NCBI GenBank assembly: GCA_020073525.1
Contig: JAIQFA010000002.1
Location: 62,001-126,000, forward strand
Direction of reading: 5' to 3'
Length of the DNA stretch: 64,000 nucleotides
Source: Terriglobia bacterium
GTDB lineage: Bacteria > Acidobacteriota > Terriglobia > Terriglobales > Acidobacteriaceae
The notes under the pieces are model-generated. The model searched no databases. It had not been told where the DNA came from and saw nothing but the letters and a program-made list of their open reading frames with translations. How positions within the stretch are numbered: position 1 is the first letter of the stretch; every line of letters starts with the position of its first letter. Positions 9,140 to 17,390 of this stretch are shown here, in pieces. Made by a program: the position numbers and the translations under genes.

Positions 9140-10050
9140 GCGGCGTTTACGCTGCGTTCATGCTCAGAGAGCCCCAACATATAAGTCATTACATCGGCCC
9201 CAGAGTTGGCCAGCAAGGTTACCAGCGTAACCAGTACGGTCAGGTTCACCAGCAGGGGAAGGTCCCGGGAAAGCGCGGCCTGCCAGGCGAGTTGACCGAT
9301 GCCGGGCAGCCCGCACAAGGATTCAACGGGGATGCTTGCGCCAAGGGCAATGCTCACGGTGATGCCGGCAAGTGCGATCATCTGCGGGCCGGCGACGGGC
9401 AGCACATGCCAGGCCATGATGCGAACTTCGCCGAGCCCGCGGGCGCGGGCGGCGGTGATGTGCGGCAGGGCATAGGCTTTGGCGAGCAGGTTCCGCGAAT
9501 AGCGGTAGATCTTGGGAAACACGATCAGAGCGATTGCGAGATATCCAGGAGCGTTGAGGATTACGGAAAGCAAAGCCAGCACCGCCGCCGGAACGCAAAG
9601 GAACGCACCGCTGAGAGTTGTCCCCAGAATCTCATAAGCGGGACGCCGCCAGAGGCAGGCTGTGAAGGCAAGAGTCGACGCTAGGAGCCAGGCCAGCAAC
9701 AGGCCGATACCAGCCACGCGAACGGTCACGGGCCAGCGCTCGCGCAAAAGAGTTTGCACGGTTTGACCGAGGGCATGCGACGTTCCCAGATCGCCGTGGA
9801 TGGCGCCGCGCAAGTAGCCGGCGTAGAAGGTGAGGATGTTGTGTTCACCGGCGCGCGCTTGGCGCAAAGCACGCACACTTTCTGCGCTGAGGCTCGGGTC
9901 GAGTTCGCGCTCATCGGCATCGAAGCCGGGAGCCAGGCGCACCAGCGTGGCGGAAAGCAGTCCGCCCAGCAGAACGAGCGCGGCGATCGCTCCCAGATGC
10001 CGTGCGACTTTCCACAGCAGCGGTTTTCGCAGCAATGTTTTCTGCAACAT
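9136..10050 (-). CDS. ABC transporter permease, DppB-like
   Basis: 304 aa with a first helix near residues 18-40, then a periplasmic loop ending GYLRGAIHGDLGTSHALGQTV (the DppB signature around GDLG-S), then five helices with the EAA-like segment ARARGLGEVRIMAWHVLP. Its ATG lies only 8 bp after the stop of the HD-GYP/GGDEF gene, so the importer is probably co-transcribed with that signalling enzyme. Confidence 0.9.
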   Translation of the reverse strand: MLQKTLLRKPLLWKVARHLGAIAALVLLGGLLSATLVRLAPGFDADERELDPSLSAESVRALRQARAGEHNILTFYAGYLRGAIHGDLGTSHALGQTVQTLLRERWPVTVRVAGIGLLLAWLLASTLAFTACLWRRPAYEILGTTLSGAFLCVPAAVLALLSVILNAPGYLAIALIVFPKIYRYSRNLLAKAYALPHITAARARGLGEVRIMAWHVLPVAGPQMIALAGITVSIALGASIPVESLCGLPGIGQLAWQAALSRDLPLLVNLTVLVTLVTLLANSGADVMTYMLGLSEHERSVNAA

Positions 10051-10058
10051 GGGATCGC

Positions 10059-12527
10059 CTAGTTCACCGTCGCCCCGCGCGCACGACCCGGAGAATCCTC
10101 GTCGCGGCCGGCTGCGGGTTCCGAGTGGTGAATCTTCTTCATGGAGTACATGCGGCGGTCGGCTTCGGCGAGCAGGCGCTCGACGTCGAAGCCATCCTCC
10201 GGGCAGAACGCCGTTCCCACGCTGAGGCCAACCAGTTCGCGGCCGGCAATTTTCTTGCCCGATTCGATCGCCAGGTGATTCAGGCGGCTCGCCTTTTCGC
10301 TGGAAGCTTCCGCGCTCAACCCGGGAGCAACGATCACGAATTCGTCTCCGCCCATGCGGGCAACGTAATCGTAACCGCGGCAGCTTTCCTTCAGATGGCC
10401 GGCAAAGTCCTTCAGCAGGTTGTCGCCTTCGAGGTGACCATAAAGGTCGTTAATCTGCTTGAAGTTGTCGAGGTCGCAGACCATCACCGCGAGTGAAGTG
10501 CCGGTGCGGCGGCAGCGCGCCAGTTCGCGCGAAAGATGAACGAACAGCGATCGGGCGTTGGGCAGCCCCGTCAAATAGTCAGTGGTTGCCGAGTCCTCGG
10601 CCTGCTGATACTTGAGCGCATTCTCGACCGAGAGTGCGATCTTCGAGCTGACGGCGAGCAGGATGCGCAGATGATCCGCCGAAAAAGCATCCGCGTCGGT
10701 GCGGTACATGGCCAGCACGCCGACTACTCCATTGAGTCCCTCGAGCGGCACGGCGAGGGTCGAGCGCAGGGTGGTGAATTTCGCCGGGTCGCTCACATAT
10801 CCGGCTTCGGCCTCGGGATTGCCGTTGACGATCGGCTTGCGCTTTTCGGCGACCCAGCCGCACAGACCTTCTCCCAGGCCGATGTTCAGAGACGAGAGGA
10901 GCCGGAAATTGTCGCCGCTCACCAGTTCCGGTACCAGTCGGCCTTCCTTCAAGAGAAACACAGCCATGGAATCGTAAGGAATCATCTTGCGCAGCCGCAT
11001 GGAAAGCACGGAAAGCGTTTCGCCCAGGCTCAGCGAATTGCCGAGATCCTGACTGAGTTCGAACATGGTCTGCGCTTCCTGGCGTGCGGAGGCAATGGAG
11101 GAAAGGAAGTCCGCCTCGTTCGCCGAACCGGAAATCGAGGCGGACTGCTCAAAGCCCGCAGCCGGCTCCAGTCTGGCCTCAACGCTATCGTCGGTTGATT
11201 TCGATAGAGTCGTCTCCTCTGCCGATGTCGCGTCCGACTGCACCATCTTCTCCAGTTCCCGGTACCGACGCTTCAGGACATCGACGATCCTGGGCTCGAA
11301 CGCCGATCCTGACATAGAGGTGACCTTTTCCATGGCGGCATCGAGCGACACGGCGTTGCGGTACTGACGATGCGATGCCACTGCGTCCAAGCAGTCGACC
11401 ACCGCGAGCACGCGTGCGCCTTTCGGAATCTCTTCCCCTTTGAGTCCGTCGGGATAGCCTGTGCCATCCCAGCGCTCGTGGTGCGAGCGAACGATGGGCG
11501 CGACCGGATAGGGAAACGCGACGCGCTGCAGGATTTCGGCGCCCACCAGCGTGTGGATCTTCATCTTCTCGAACTCTTCTGGGGTCAGGCGTCCGGGCTT
11601 GTTGATGATGTGTTCGGGAATTGCCAGCTTGCCGATGTCATGCAGCAGAGCGGCTGCGCGCAGTGCTTCGATTTCGTCCTGGGAAAAACCCAACTCTTTC
11701 GCAATCTCAACCGCGAACACACGTACGCGCTGCAGATGTTTATGAGAGGTGTGGTCCTTGGCTTCAATCGCAAGGGCGAGAGATTCGATGGTGCGCAAGT
11801 GCAGCGCGGCCACCTCTTCGGCGTTGTGTTTTTCGACCTCGACCTGCCTCTTTTCTGCTGCCAGCTTCGCGAGATAGAGATGGTACGAGCGATAGACCCA
11901 ATAGATCAAAGGCAGAACCAGAAGGGAGGTCTGCCACCCCACCTGTTTGCCGAGGAAGCCAACCGCGAACACCACCGCGGCTCCGACCATGTAAAACGGG
12001 AACGACCAGAAGTGGCATTCGGCCCAGACCTTGTGCGCGGGCTTGCCTTCGGTCAGTGCGATGATTACGGCCACGGGAACGGTATTCGCCACAAAGAAAA
12101 TCAGGGCTGTAACGACCAGCAGAAGCAGCGAGCCCGCTCCGAGTACTGGTTCCATGGCGTGATAAGCGAAGTACGATACGGTAATCGCGTTCGCCATCAT
12201 GCTGAAGACGTTGAAAACGATTTTGATGGGAACCAGTTTCTGCCGAGTTCCGTACAGACATTGCGCCAGGGTCGCGGCGCAGCCCAGCAGCAAGGTCTCG
12301 GGCAGGCTCAGTTCAAGCACGCCCAGTAAGATAAACAGGAAGTTGACCGACATGGTGCCGTCGATGCCGGGCAGTTGAATTTTCAGACTGGAGGCAAGAA
12401 CGGCGACCAGCAGGTAGCAGGAGAAGCGGGCCATGCCGGTGCTCTGGTAATGCCATAGGGCGTGCACCGACGCCCAGGCTCCAAGCGCTGCCGTCACTCC
12501 GATAAAGAGTCTTGCCCGGTTGGACAT
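10059..12527 (-). CDS. Membrane-bound HD-GYP - GAF - GGDEF bifunctional c-di-GMP enzyme
   Basis: 822 aa. Residues 1-215 hold about seven to eight membrane helices (a MASE-like sensor). Residues about 240-430 are an HD-GYP phosphodiesterase with HDIGK at 296-300 and HHERWDGTGYP at 349-358. Residues 480-640 are a GAF domain, and 645-800 a diguanylate cyclase with intact GGDEF (726-730) and an allosteric RxxD I-site (717-720) five residues upstream. Both output domains keep their catalytic motifs, so the protein could both make and break c-di-GMP; which dominates cannot be told from sequence. It is the first gene of an operon with the peptide-type ABC importer and is divergent from a PilZ-containing transcription factor 514 bp away. 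Confidence 0.93.
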   Translation of the reverse strand: MSNRARLFIGVTAALGAWASVHALWHYQSTGMARFSCYLLVAVLASSLKIQLPGIDGTMSVNFLFILLGVLELSLPETLLLGCAATLAQCLYGTRQKLVPIKIVFNVFSMMANAITVSYFAYHAMEPVLGAGSLLLLVVTALIFFVANTVPVAVIIALTEGKPAHKVWAECHFWSFPFYMVGAAVVFAVGFLGKQVGWQTSLLVLPLIYWVYRSYHLYLAKLAAEKRQVEVEKHNAEEVAALHLRTIESLALAIEAKDHTSHKHLQRVRVFAVEIAKELGFSQDEIEALRAAALLHDIGKLAIPEHIINKPGRLTPEEFEKMKIHTLVGAEILQRVAFPYPVAPIVRSHHERWDGTGYPDGLKGEEIPKGARVLAVVDCLDAVASHRQYRNAVSLDAAMEKVTSMSGSAFEPRIVDVLKRRYRELEKMVQSDATSAEETTLSKSTDDSVEARLEPAAGFEQSASISGSANEADFLSSIASARQEAQTMFELSQDLGNSLSLGETLSVLSMRLRKMIPYDSMAVFLLKEGRLVPELVSGDNFRLLSSLNIGLGEGLCGWVAEKRKPIVNGNPEAEAGYVSDPAKFTTLRSTLAVPLEGLNGVVGVLAMYRTDADAFSADHLRILLAVSSKIALSVENALKYQQAEDSATTDYLTGLPNARSLFVHLSRELARCRRTGTSLAVMVCDLDNFKQINDLYGHLEGDNLLKDFAGHLKESCRGYDYVARMGGDEFVIVAPGLSAEASSEKASRLNHLAIESGKKIAGRELVGLSVGTAFCPEDGFDVERLLAEADRRMYSMKKIHHSEPAAGRDEDSPGRARGATVN

Positions 12528-13041
12528 AAGCCAAATTACAACTGCTGCTTACAATGCGTGCAACTGCGCGTCCATGCCGCCGAGTTTCATTACTCCTGTC
12601 ACGGCATTGAATCCGTGACAGTTATGCATGAGAGACGCCCGCCGCTTCCCCGAGGACAACGTCTGACTGTCCCGAAGTGTCTGGGCGGGGCCATTTTTTG
12701 GCCTATCAACACCGATTCCGCGCACGGCTTAGATATTGCCCATTCTGACGGATAGTAGTTGAGTATCCGGAGAATCAGATACTTACCGAGGTAACGATTA
12801 ATTCGTAAGTAGCGGCTGACTGCGCAGGATGAAGACTCCAGACAACTCGTGGCTCTGAAGTAAGACTCCGAGGATGTTACTTTGGTGTGAAGGTCAGCAA
12901 CGAACGATCCTGCGAAGTGGATGGGGATGTGGCAGCATCATGAGGGCATCGATTGGAACTGCCTGAAGGCGATGCCAGGCAACTGGATCCGGCGGCCGTA
13001 GCGCACAACTGAACTCTCCCCTTTGAGCTGACGACACAAAA
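12528..13041. other. 514-bp divergent intergenic region between the c-di-GMP enzyme and the PAS-AAA-Fis-PilZ regulator
   Basis: No credible ORF or RNA gene was found. It holds the perfect 9-bp inverted repeat at 12596-12621, a short GGCCATTTTTTGGCC hairpin near 12690, and CATCG...CGATG near 12950. I searched by eye for a sigma-54 -24/-12 element (TGGC-N8-TTGC) and did not find a convincing one. Confidence 0.55.
12596..12621. promoter_or_regulatory. Perfect inverted repeat, candidate operator
   Basis: CTGTCACGG (12596-12604), 8-nt spacer CATTGAAT, CCGTGACAG (12613-12621). It lies 69 bp upstream of the start of the HD-GYP/GGDEF gene, with no U-tract on either side. A dimeric regulator site is more likely than a terminator; the regulator is unknown, with the divergent Fis-type activator an obvious candidate. 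Confidence 0.5.
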
Positions 13042-14844
13042 ATGCCAATCTCACCTAAGACTCCGCCAATGGAGAGAGTACTGAAATCCGCCACCACGAG
13101 CCGAGCGTGCAACAGTTCAGTCTGGGCGGGTGATGTCATTCTTCAACCCGGCATTCTCGACCAGCTACAAGACGCGGTCTTCACCACGGATCTTCACGGA
13201 ATCATCACCAGCTGTAACCGGGGCGTCGATCGATACGGTTATGCGCCGAAGGATCTGATCGGGCAAGATATTGCCGGCTTCCATGGTACGGAACAGCAGA
13301 CGTATCTCGACAGCCAGGTGATTGCCTCGGTTCTGGAGAAAGGGCGATTCGAAGGCGAGTTGCAATGTCGCACGAAGTCCGGACAGGCCGTCGATGTTCA
13401 TCTGTGTCTGACGCTGATGCGCGACTCGGACGGAACGCCCGCCGGCATTCTGGGATTTTCGATCGCGGTTAACAGGAAGAAAAGCGAGTCTTCGCCGGCG
13501 CCGGCCAAGGTTGCAGCGGATGCAGTTCCACTGGCCCGCCGTGAAATCGACGGCACACAATTTCTGATTGCCAGCCCGATCATGCACAAGTTCATGGGCA
13601 TGGTGGACCGCGTCGCCGGGCACACCGAGACCGTGCTCGTCACCGGTGAAACCGGCACCGGCAAGGAGTTGGTTGCGCGCACCATCCACGAATCCTCTTA
13701 CCGGTACAAGCACGCGTTGATCGATATCAACTGCGCCGCTTTGCCCGAACATCTGGTGGAGAGTGAACTGTTCGGTTACGAGAAGGGAGCCTTCAGTGGC
13801 GCCGATTCCTCGAAGCCCGGTTTGTTTGAGCTGGCCGACAAGAGCACGATCTTTCTCGACGAAATCGGCGAATTGCAGCCGCAAGTCCAGGTGAAATTGC
13901 TCCGCGTTCTGGATGGCCAGCCGTATTACCGCCTGGGTGGAAATCGGAAAATCACCGTCGATGTGCGCGTAGTTGCCGCTACCAATCAAGACCTTGAGCT
14001 GGCGGTAAAGGAAGGGCGTTTCCGCCAGGACCTTTTTCACCGCCTGAGCCAGTTCCAGTTGCGCGTTCCGCCCTTGCGCGAGCGTCCAGAAGATATTGTC
14101 GCGCTGGCGCGTCACTTCCTGTCGTTGAAGGCTGCCGACAAAGTGTTTAGCAGCGACGCTCTGGCTGCCCTGCAAGCCCATCCCTGGCCCGGCAATATTC
14201 GCGAGCTGCGAAATTTAGTCGCGAAACTCGCGATGGCGACGGAGGAGCGGCAGATCTCGGGTGTTGAAGTTGTCGCCGAGTTGCGCGGCGAGCGCACGGT
14301 CGAAAGACGCACCAGCGGCGCGGTGCCGCTCGGCAACCTCGACAACATGGAAGAGCAGATGATCATTCGCGCGCTCGAGCAGACCGGAGGGCATCGTGCC
14401 CAGGCGGCCGAGCAACTCGGAATCTCCCGCCGCACTCTCAGCCGCAAACTGCGCGAATATGAGATTGACATGCGTGGAGGCGACAGCAAGCTCGGGATCA
14501 TCAGTGAGGATCAGCAGAAGTTTTTCCGCGCTAAGGTCAACGTGTCCGTGACCCTGAGGAATGCGCACGGCAAGGAATTGCAAGTGCAGGCGGTCAACCT
14601 GAGCACCGGAGGTATGGGGCTCGATGCCGTCGCCAATCCCAACGGTTTCGGCGGATTAGTCGACGTAAGTTTTCTCTTGCCAGACAGCGACACCGTGATC
14701 CGTGCAAAAGGTCGATTAGTGTGGACCGAGGCTGGCGGCAGAGCCGGCCTACGATTTGTGGTGGTCGAACCCGTGCTGTTCGAGCAACTGCAACACTGGA
14801 CGAACCGGAAAATGAAAGATGAAGGCTGGGAAATTCCCTCGTGA
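13042..14844 (+). CDS. PAS - AAA (sigma-54 activator) - Fis HTH - PilZ transcriptional regulator
   Basis: 600 aa. PAS domain about 38-145; AAA+ activator domain about 172-400 with Walker A GETGTGKE, Walker B STIFLDEIGE and R-finger region LRERPEDI; Fis-type helix-turn-helix about 435-475 (HRAQAAEQLGISRRTLSRKL); C-terminal PilZ about 490-590. The sigma-54-contacting loop reads GAFSGA (249-254), not the canonical GAFTGA. The PilZ part keeps NxSxxG (N519-G524) but the first Arg of RxxxR is Gln (Q492, R496). PilZ after the HTH is rare in this class. Together with the divergent GGDEF/HD-GYP gene this suggests c-di-GMP-tuned transcription. An alternative start at 13069 cannot be excluded; neither ATG has a good RBS. 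Confidence 0.9.
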   Translation: MPISPKTPPMERVLKSATTSRACNSSVWAGDVILQPGILDQLQDAVFTTDLHGIITSCNRGVDRYGYAPKDLIGQDIAGFHGTEQQTYLDSQVIASVLEKGRFEGELQCRTKSGQAVDVHLCLTLMRDSDGTPAGILGFSIAVNRKKSESSPAPAKVAADAVPLARREIDGTQFLIASPIMHKFMGMVDRVAGHTETVLVTGETGTGKELVARTIHESSYRYKHALIDINCAALPEHLVESELFGYEKGAFSGADSSKPGLFELADKSTIFLDEIGELQPQVQVKLLRVLDGQPYYRLGGNRKITVDVRVVAATNQDLELAVKEGRFRQDLFHRLSQFQLRVPPLRERPEDIVALARHFLSLKAADKVFSSDALAALQAHPWPGNIRELRNLVAKLAMATEERQISGVEVVAELRGERTVERRTSGAVPLGNLDNMEEQMIIRALEQTGGHRAQAAEQLGISRRTLSRKLREYEIDMRGGDSKLGIISEDQQKFFRAKVNVSVTLRNAHGKELQVQAVNLSTGGMGLDAVANPNGFGGLVDVSFLLPDSDTVIRAKGRLVWTEAGGRAGLRFVVVEPVLFEQLQHWTNRKMKDEGWEIPS

Positions 14845-15001
14845 GTGCTTACGATCGTCGCTGCGCCAACGGCCACACCCTTCGGTAACCTGTCGTAACC
14901 ACGTCCTTTCGTGCCATTCTCTTGTTGCCGTTAGAAGCCCATCGACCGCCGCCGCAGGGCCAACTCCCGCTGCGGGTGCGGAACTCAAGTGAGGTTCATT
15001 C

Positions 15002-15499
15002 ATGTTGCAGTCTCCGGAACCGAAGTTCTCTCCAAATGCCGTTCCCCCCACGAATAGTTACACTCCGGTCAAGCCGGCCACCTCACCCATGGATCAGGCC
15101 AACATCGGACGCTCGCTCGTCATCAAGGGTGAAGTGACGGGTGCGGAATCGCTTTTCATTGACGGACGCGTCGAAGGCACCATCACCTTTCCCGACAACC
15201 GCGTCACCGTCGGCCGCAACGGCAACGTCGCGGCGAACATCACCGCCAAAGAAGTTGTGATCATGGGCAAAGTGCAGGGCAACGTCGACTGTGCGGACCG
15301 GCTAGACATCCGCAGCGAAGGCATGCTCTCGGGCGATGTGATCACGCACCGCATCAGCGTCGAAGAAGGCGCGATCCTCAAGGGCGGCGTCGAAGTGCGC
15401 AACCCCGAAAAGAAAGATCAGAAGAACCAGAATCAGGCCCAGACGCAGAACAAGCCCGAGCCACCCAAGGCGCTGGCCGCGACCGCGGGCAACGCATAA
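15002..15499 (+). CDS. Bactofilin (polymer-forming cytoskeletal protein)
   Basis: 165 aa. A short disordered N-terminus is followed by a right-handed beta-helix core (about 35-135) with repeating hydrophobic/Gly rungs (GRSLVIKGEVTGAESLFIDG, VEGTITFPDNRVTVGRNG, GKVQGNVDCADRLDI), then a Lys/Gln-rich tail. Bactofilins self-assemble into filaments at the membrane and organise envelope synthesis or appendages. Monocistronic; RBS GAGG upstream of the ATG. Confidence 0.93.
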   Translation: MLQSPEPKFSPNAVPPTNSYTPVKPATSPMDQANIGRSLVIKGEVTGAESLFIDGRVEGTITFPDNRVTVGRNGNVAANITAKEVVIMGKVQGNVDCADRLDIRSEGMLSGDVITHRISVEEGAILKGGVEVRNPEKKDQKNQNQAQTQNKPEPPKALAATAGNA

Positions 15500-15540
15500 T
15501 TGAACAAAGTCTGAATTCGCAGTCGGAATTCAAGGAACGA

Positions 15541-15606
15541 CGATGGAGGGACGGGCGTTTCGCCTGTCCAGCTGGGCAGAGATGCCCGGCACTCCATCGT
15601 TTTCTT
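15541..15606. repeat. Repeat family F, copy 1, terminator-like, downstream of bactofilin gene
   Basis: TGGAGGGACGGGCG-TTTCGCC-TGTCCAGC begins at 15544 and is shared with 38933-38961. Here it lies within a larger hairpin bounded by CGATGGAG (15541-15548) and CTCCATCG (15592-15599), followed by a T-rich run TTTTCTTTTT. It could terminate bactofilin transcription. Confidence 0.6.
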
Positions 15607-15627
15607 TTTGGTCTTGTTTTGAAGGGT

Positions 15628-15770
15628 GCGGCTTCACAGTTTGCTGAAAAACTCAGTTTTGTATCAGGGTATCGCTTTAGCCTTAGCGATACCGCAAGTC
15701 CTCTGAAATCAGAAGCCCCTTTAGGGGCGGCGGTTTGATCTTCGACTTTTTCAGCAAACTGTTCAGCCGC
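15628..15770. mobile_element. MITE-like element with 24-bp terminal inverted repeats
   Basis: The left terminus 15628-15651 and right terminus 15747-15770 are inverted copies with two mismatches; the inner 16 bp (ACAGTTTGCTGAAAAA and its complement) are perfect. The roughly 95-bp interior has two more palindromes: GTATCGCTTTAGCCTTAGCGATAC and GCCCCTTTAGGGGC. It has no ORF. It sits 12 bp from the msrB stop, between convergent genes. No clear target duplication was seen, so it may be old or a structured repeat, not an active MITE. Confidence 0.6.
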
Positions 15771-15781
15771 GCCGTAGGTAC

Positions 15782-16192
15782 TTACTTCTTCGGTTTGAAG
15801 TCGAGCGATGCCGAGTTCATGCAGTAGCGCAGCCCAGTCGGCCCCGGCCCATCCGGAAACACGTGCCCCAAATGCGCATCGCACGTAGCACAGCGTGCCT
15901 CGGTGCGCGTCATGCCGTAACTGGTGTCGGTGTGTTCTGCGATGTTCTTGCGGTCGGCAGCCGCGAAGAAACTCGGCCACCCGGTTCCCGAATCAAACTT
16001 TGTTTCTGAGCCAAACAGCAGCGCGCCACAGCACACGCAGTGATAGGTCCCGTCGTCGTGCTTGTTCCAATACTGACCGGTGAAAGCGCGCTCGGTCCCG
16101 CAGGCGCGAGCCACCTGGTACTGCTCCGGCGTGAGTTGCTGCCGCCACTCCGCTTCGGTCTTCGTAATCTTGTCGCTGAGCTTCTCAGTCAT
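15782..16192 (-). CDS. msrB: Peptide-methionine (R)-S-oxide reductase MsrB
   Basis: 136 aa from the ATG at 16192, the usual MsrB length. It reduces methionine-R-sulfoxide in oxidised proteins. The zinc-binding CxxC pairs are CVCC (residues 52-55) and CATC (101-104). [17 protein letters not shown] and the catalytic Cys in RYCMNSASL are all present. The reading frame stays open far upstream (to 17074), but that part is antisense to the HAF-repeat gene and has no homology, so it is not used. No signal peptide; cytosolic. Convergent with the bactofilin gene, with the MITE-like element between. Confidence 0.95.
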   Translation of the reverse strand: MTEKLSDKITKTEAEWRQQLTPEQYQVARACGTERAFTGQYWNKHDDGTYHCVCCGALLFGSETKFDSGTGWPSFFAAADRKNIAEHTDTSYGMTRTEARCATCDAHLGHVFPDGPGPTGLRYCMNSASLDFKPKK

Positions 16193-16357
16193 TGTCGTTT
16201 TTCTCCAGCAATAGGATGTCCAAACGGCCCAAAAGTTGCAAACCGCCTTCCCGCGCCGGCCGAGCAAGAAAAATAGAACATCATGAGGGAATTGGTCGCA
16301 CGACGTCGCTTTTAAGGGTGAGCAGTAAGAAATCTTACAAGTCCGGAAGGAAGTACC

Positions 16358-17236
16358 ATGAAACGAAAAAGCTTTCCTCTCTCCCTTGGCGTTGCCGTGC
16401 TGTTGTGCATGTCTGCTGCCTTTGCCCAAACTTACAATTTCCAGACCATCAACTATCCCAATGACACGTTCACCCAGTTGCTCGGCATCAACAACACGAA
16501 CGAAATTGCCGGCTACCACGGTGCGGACACCAACAAAGGGTTTACCTATTCTCTGAAGACTGCGAAATTCACCGACCTGAACTACCCGGGCTCGCAGCAA
16601 ACCCAGGTCATCGGCATCAACAACGATCCGTTCAAAGTCTCCGGGTTCTACGTTTCGAAACATAAGACGGTAGGCTTCACGGACTACCAGGGCACCTTTA
16701 CGAGCGTGGCCTTTCCGAAGAAGTCGTTCAACCAACTCCTCAGCCAGAACGACTATGGTCAAGCTGCGGGATACTACAGCACCAAGGCAGATGGCAGCGG
16801 CCCCGACACCGCCTATGTGTTTGACGAAGATGGCGGCGTTTTCGAAGCCTTCACAATTCCCGGCTCGGTCAGCGCGCAAGCCACCGGCATCAACAATGCC
16901 AGCAGCGTTTGCGGGTTCTTCGTCGATGCGGCCGGCGTCAACCACGGCTGGCTCCGGATTCTCGGACACTTCCATGTCCTCGACTACCCCGGCTCCACCG
17001 GAACGCAGGCTCTGGGCTTGAACAACAAAGGCCTCGTGGTTGGCTTTTGGACGGACACCTCCGGCAACACCCACGGCTTCGTGTACACCGTTGCCACGCA
17101 GTCATTCGTGTCGGTTGACGATCCGAGCGGCATCGGGTCCACGGTGGTGAACGGCATCAACGATAACGGCGTGCTCGTGGGTTTTTACGGCGCGGCGCCC
17201 CTCAACTCCGGCTTCGTCGCGAGCCCGCAAGAGTAG
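16358..17236 (+). CDS. Secreted HAF-type beta-repeat protein
   Basis: 292 aa with a clear signal peptide ([16 protein letters not shown]...AAFAQ). The mature part is about six or seven repeats of roughly 40 residues on the pattern F-x-x-x-x-x-PG...GINN-x-x-x-(I/V)-x-G-(F/Y)-x-x-x...GF, as in [58 protein letters not shown] and [17 protein letters not shown]-repeat proteins are predicted extracellular beta structures without known enzymatic function and are frequent in Acidobacteria and Planctomycetes. RBS GGAAGGA; a strong terminator follows. Confidence 0.85.
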   Translation: MKRKSFPLSLGVAVLLCMSAAFAQTYNFQTINYPNDTFTQLLGINNTNEIAGYHGADTNKGFTYSLKTAKFTDLNYPGSQQTQVIGINNDPFKVSGFYVSKHKTVGFTDYQGTFTSVAFPKKSFNQLLSQNDYGQAAGYYSTKADGSGPDTAYVFDEDGGVFEAFTIPGSVSAQATGINNASSVCGFFVDAAGVNHGWLRILGHFHVLDYPGSTGTQALGLNNKGLVVGFWTDTSGNTHGFVYTVATQSFVSVDDPSGIGSTVVNGINDNGVLVGFYGAAPLNSGFVASPQE

Positions 17237-17353
17237 TTTTAGTGCAAGCGTCGCGGAATGTGGGAGTCTGAAAAACCTGCAGGCCCCCATATGTTTGCGG
17301 TGAATTTGAAGGAAGAACAGCCAGCCTGGAAGCTGCGTTCTGCAGAACTCGCA

Positions 17354-17382
17354 TTCGCCCGGAGAAATCCGGGCGAATTTTT
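17354..17382 (+). terminator. Intrinsic terminator after the HAF-repeat gene
   Basis: A perfect 10-bp stem, TTCGCCCGGA (17354-17363) with TCCGGGCGAA (17368-17377), is closed by a GAAA tetraloop and followed by TTTTT. It ends 9 bp before the zinc-ribbon gene's stop on the other strand and would terminate rightward transcription. Confidence 0.9.
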
Positions 17383-17390
17383 CGTTGCGG

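Noticed and set aside
5711..10050. Nickel-specific (Nik) identity for the ABC importer
   Set aside because: The binding protein has no recognised nickel-site features, and no urease or hydrogenase genes are near; only the wider peptide/nickel family can be supported.
16193..17074. N-terminal extension of msrB by about 290 codons
   Set aside because: The extension is antisense to the HAF-repeat gene and MsrB is complete from 16192.
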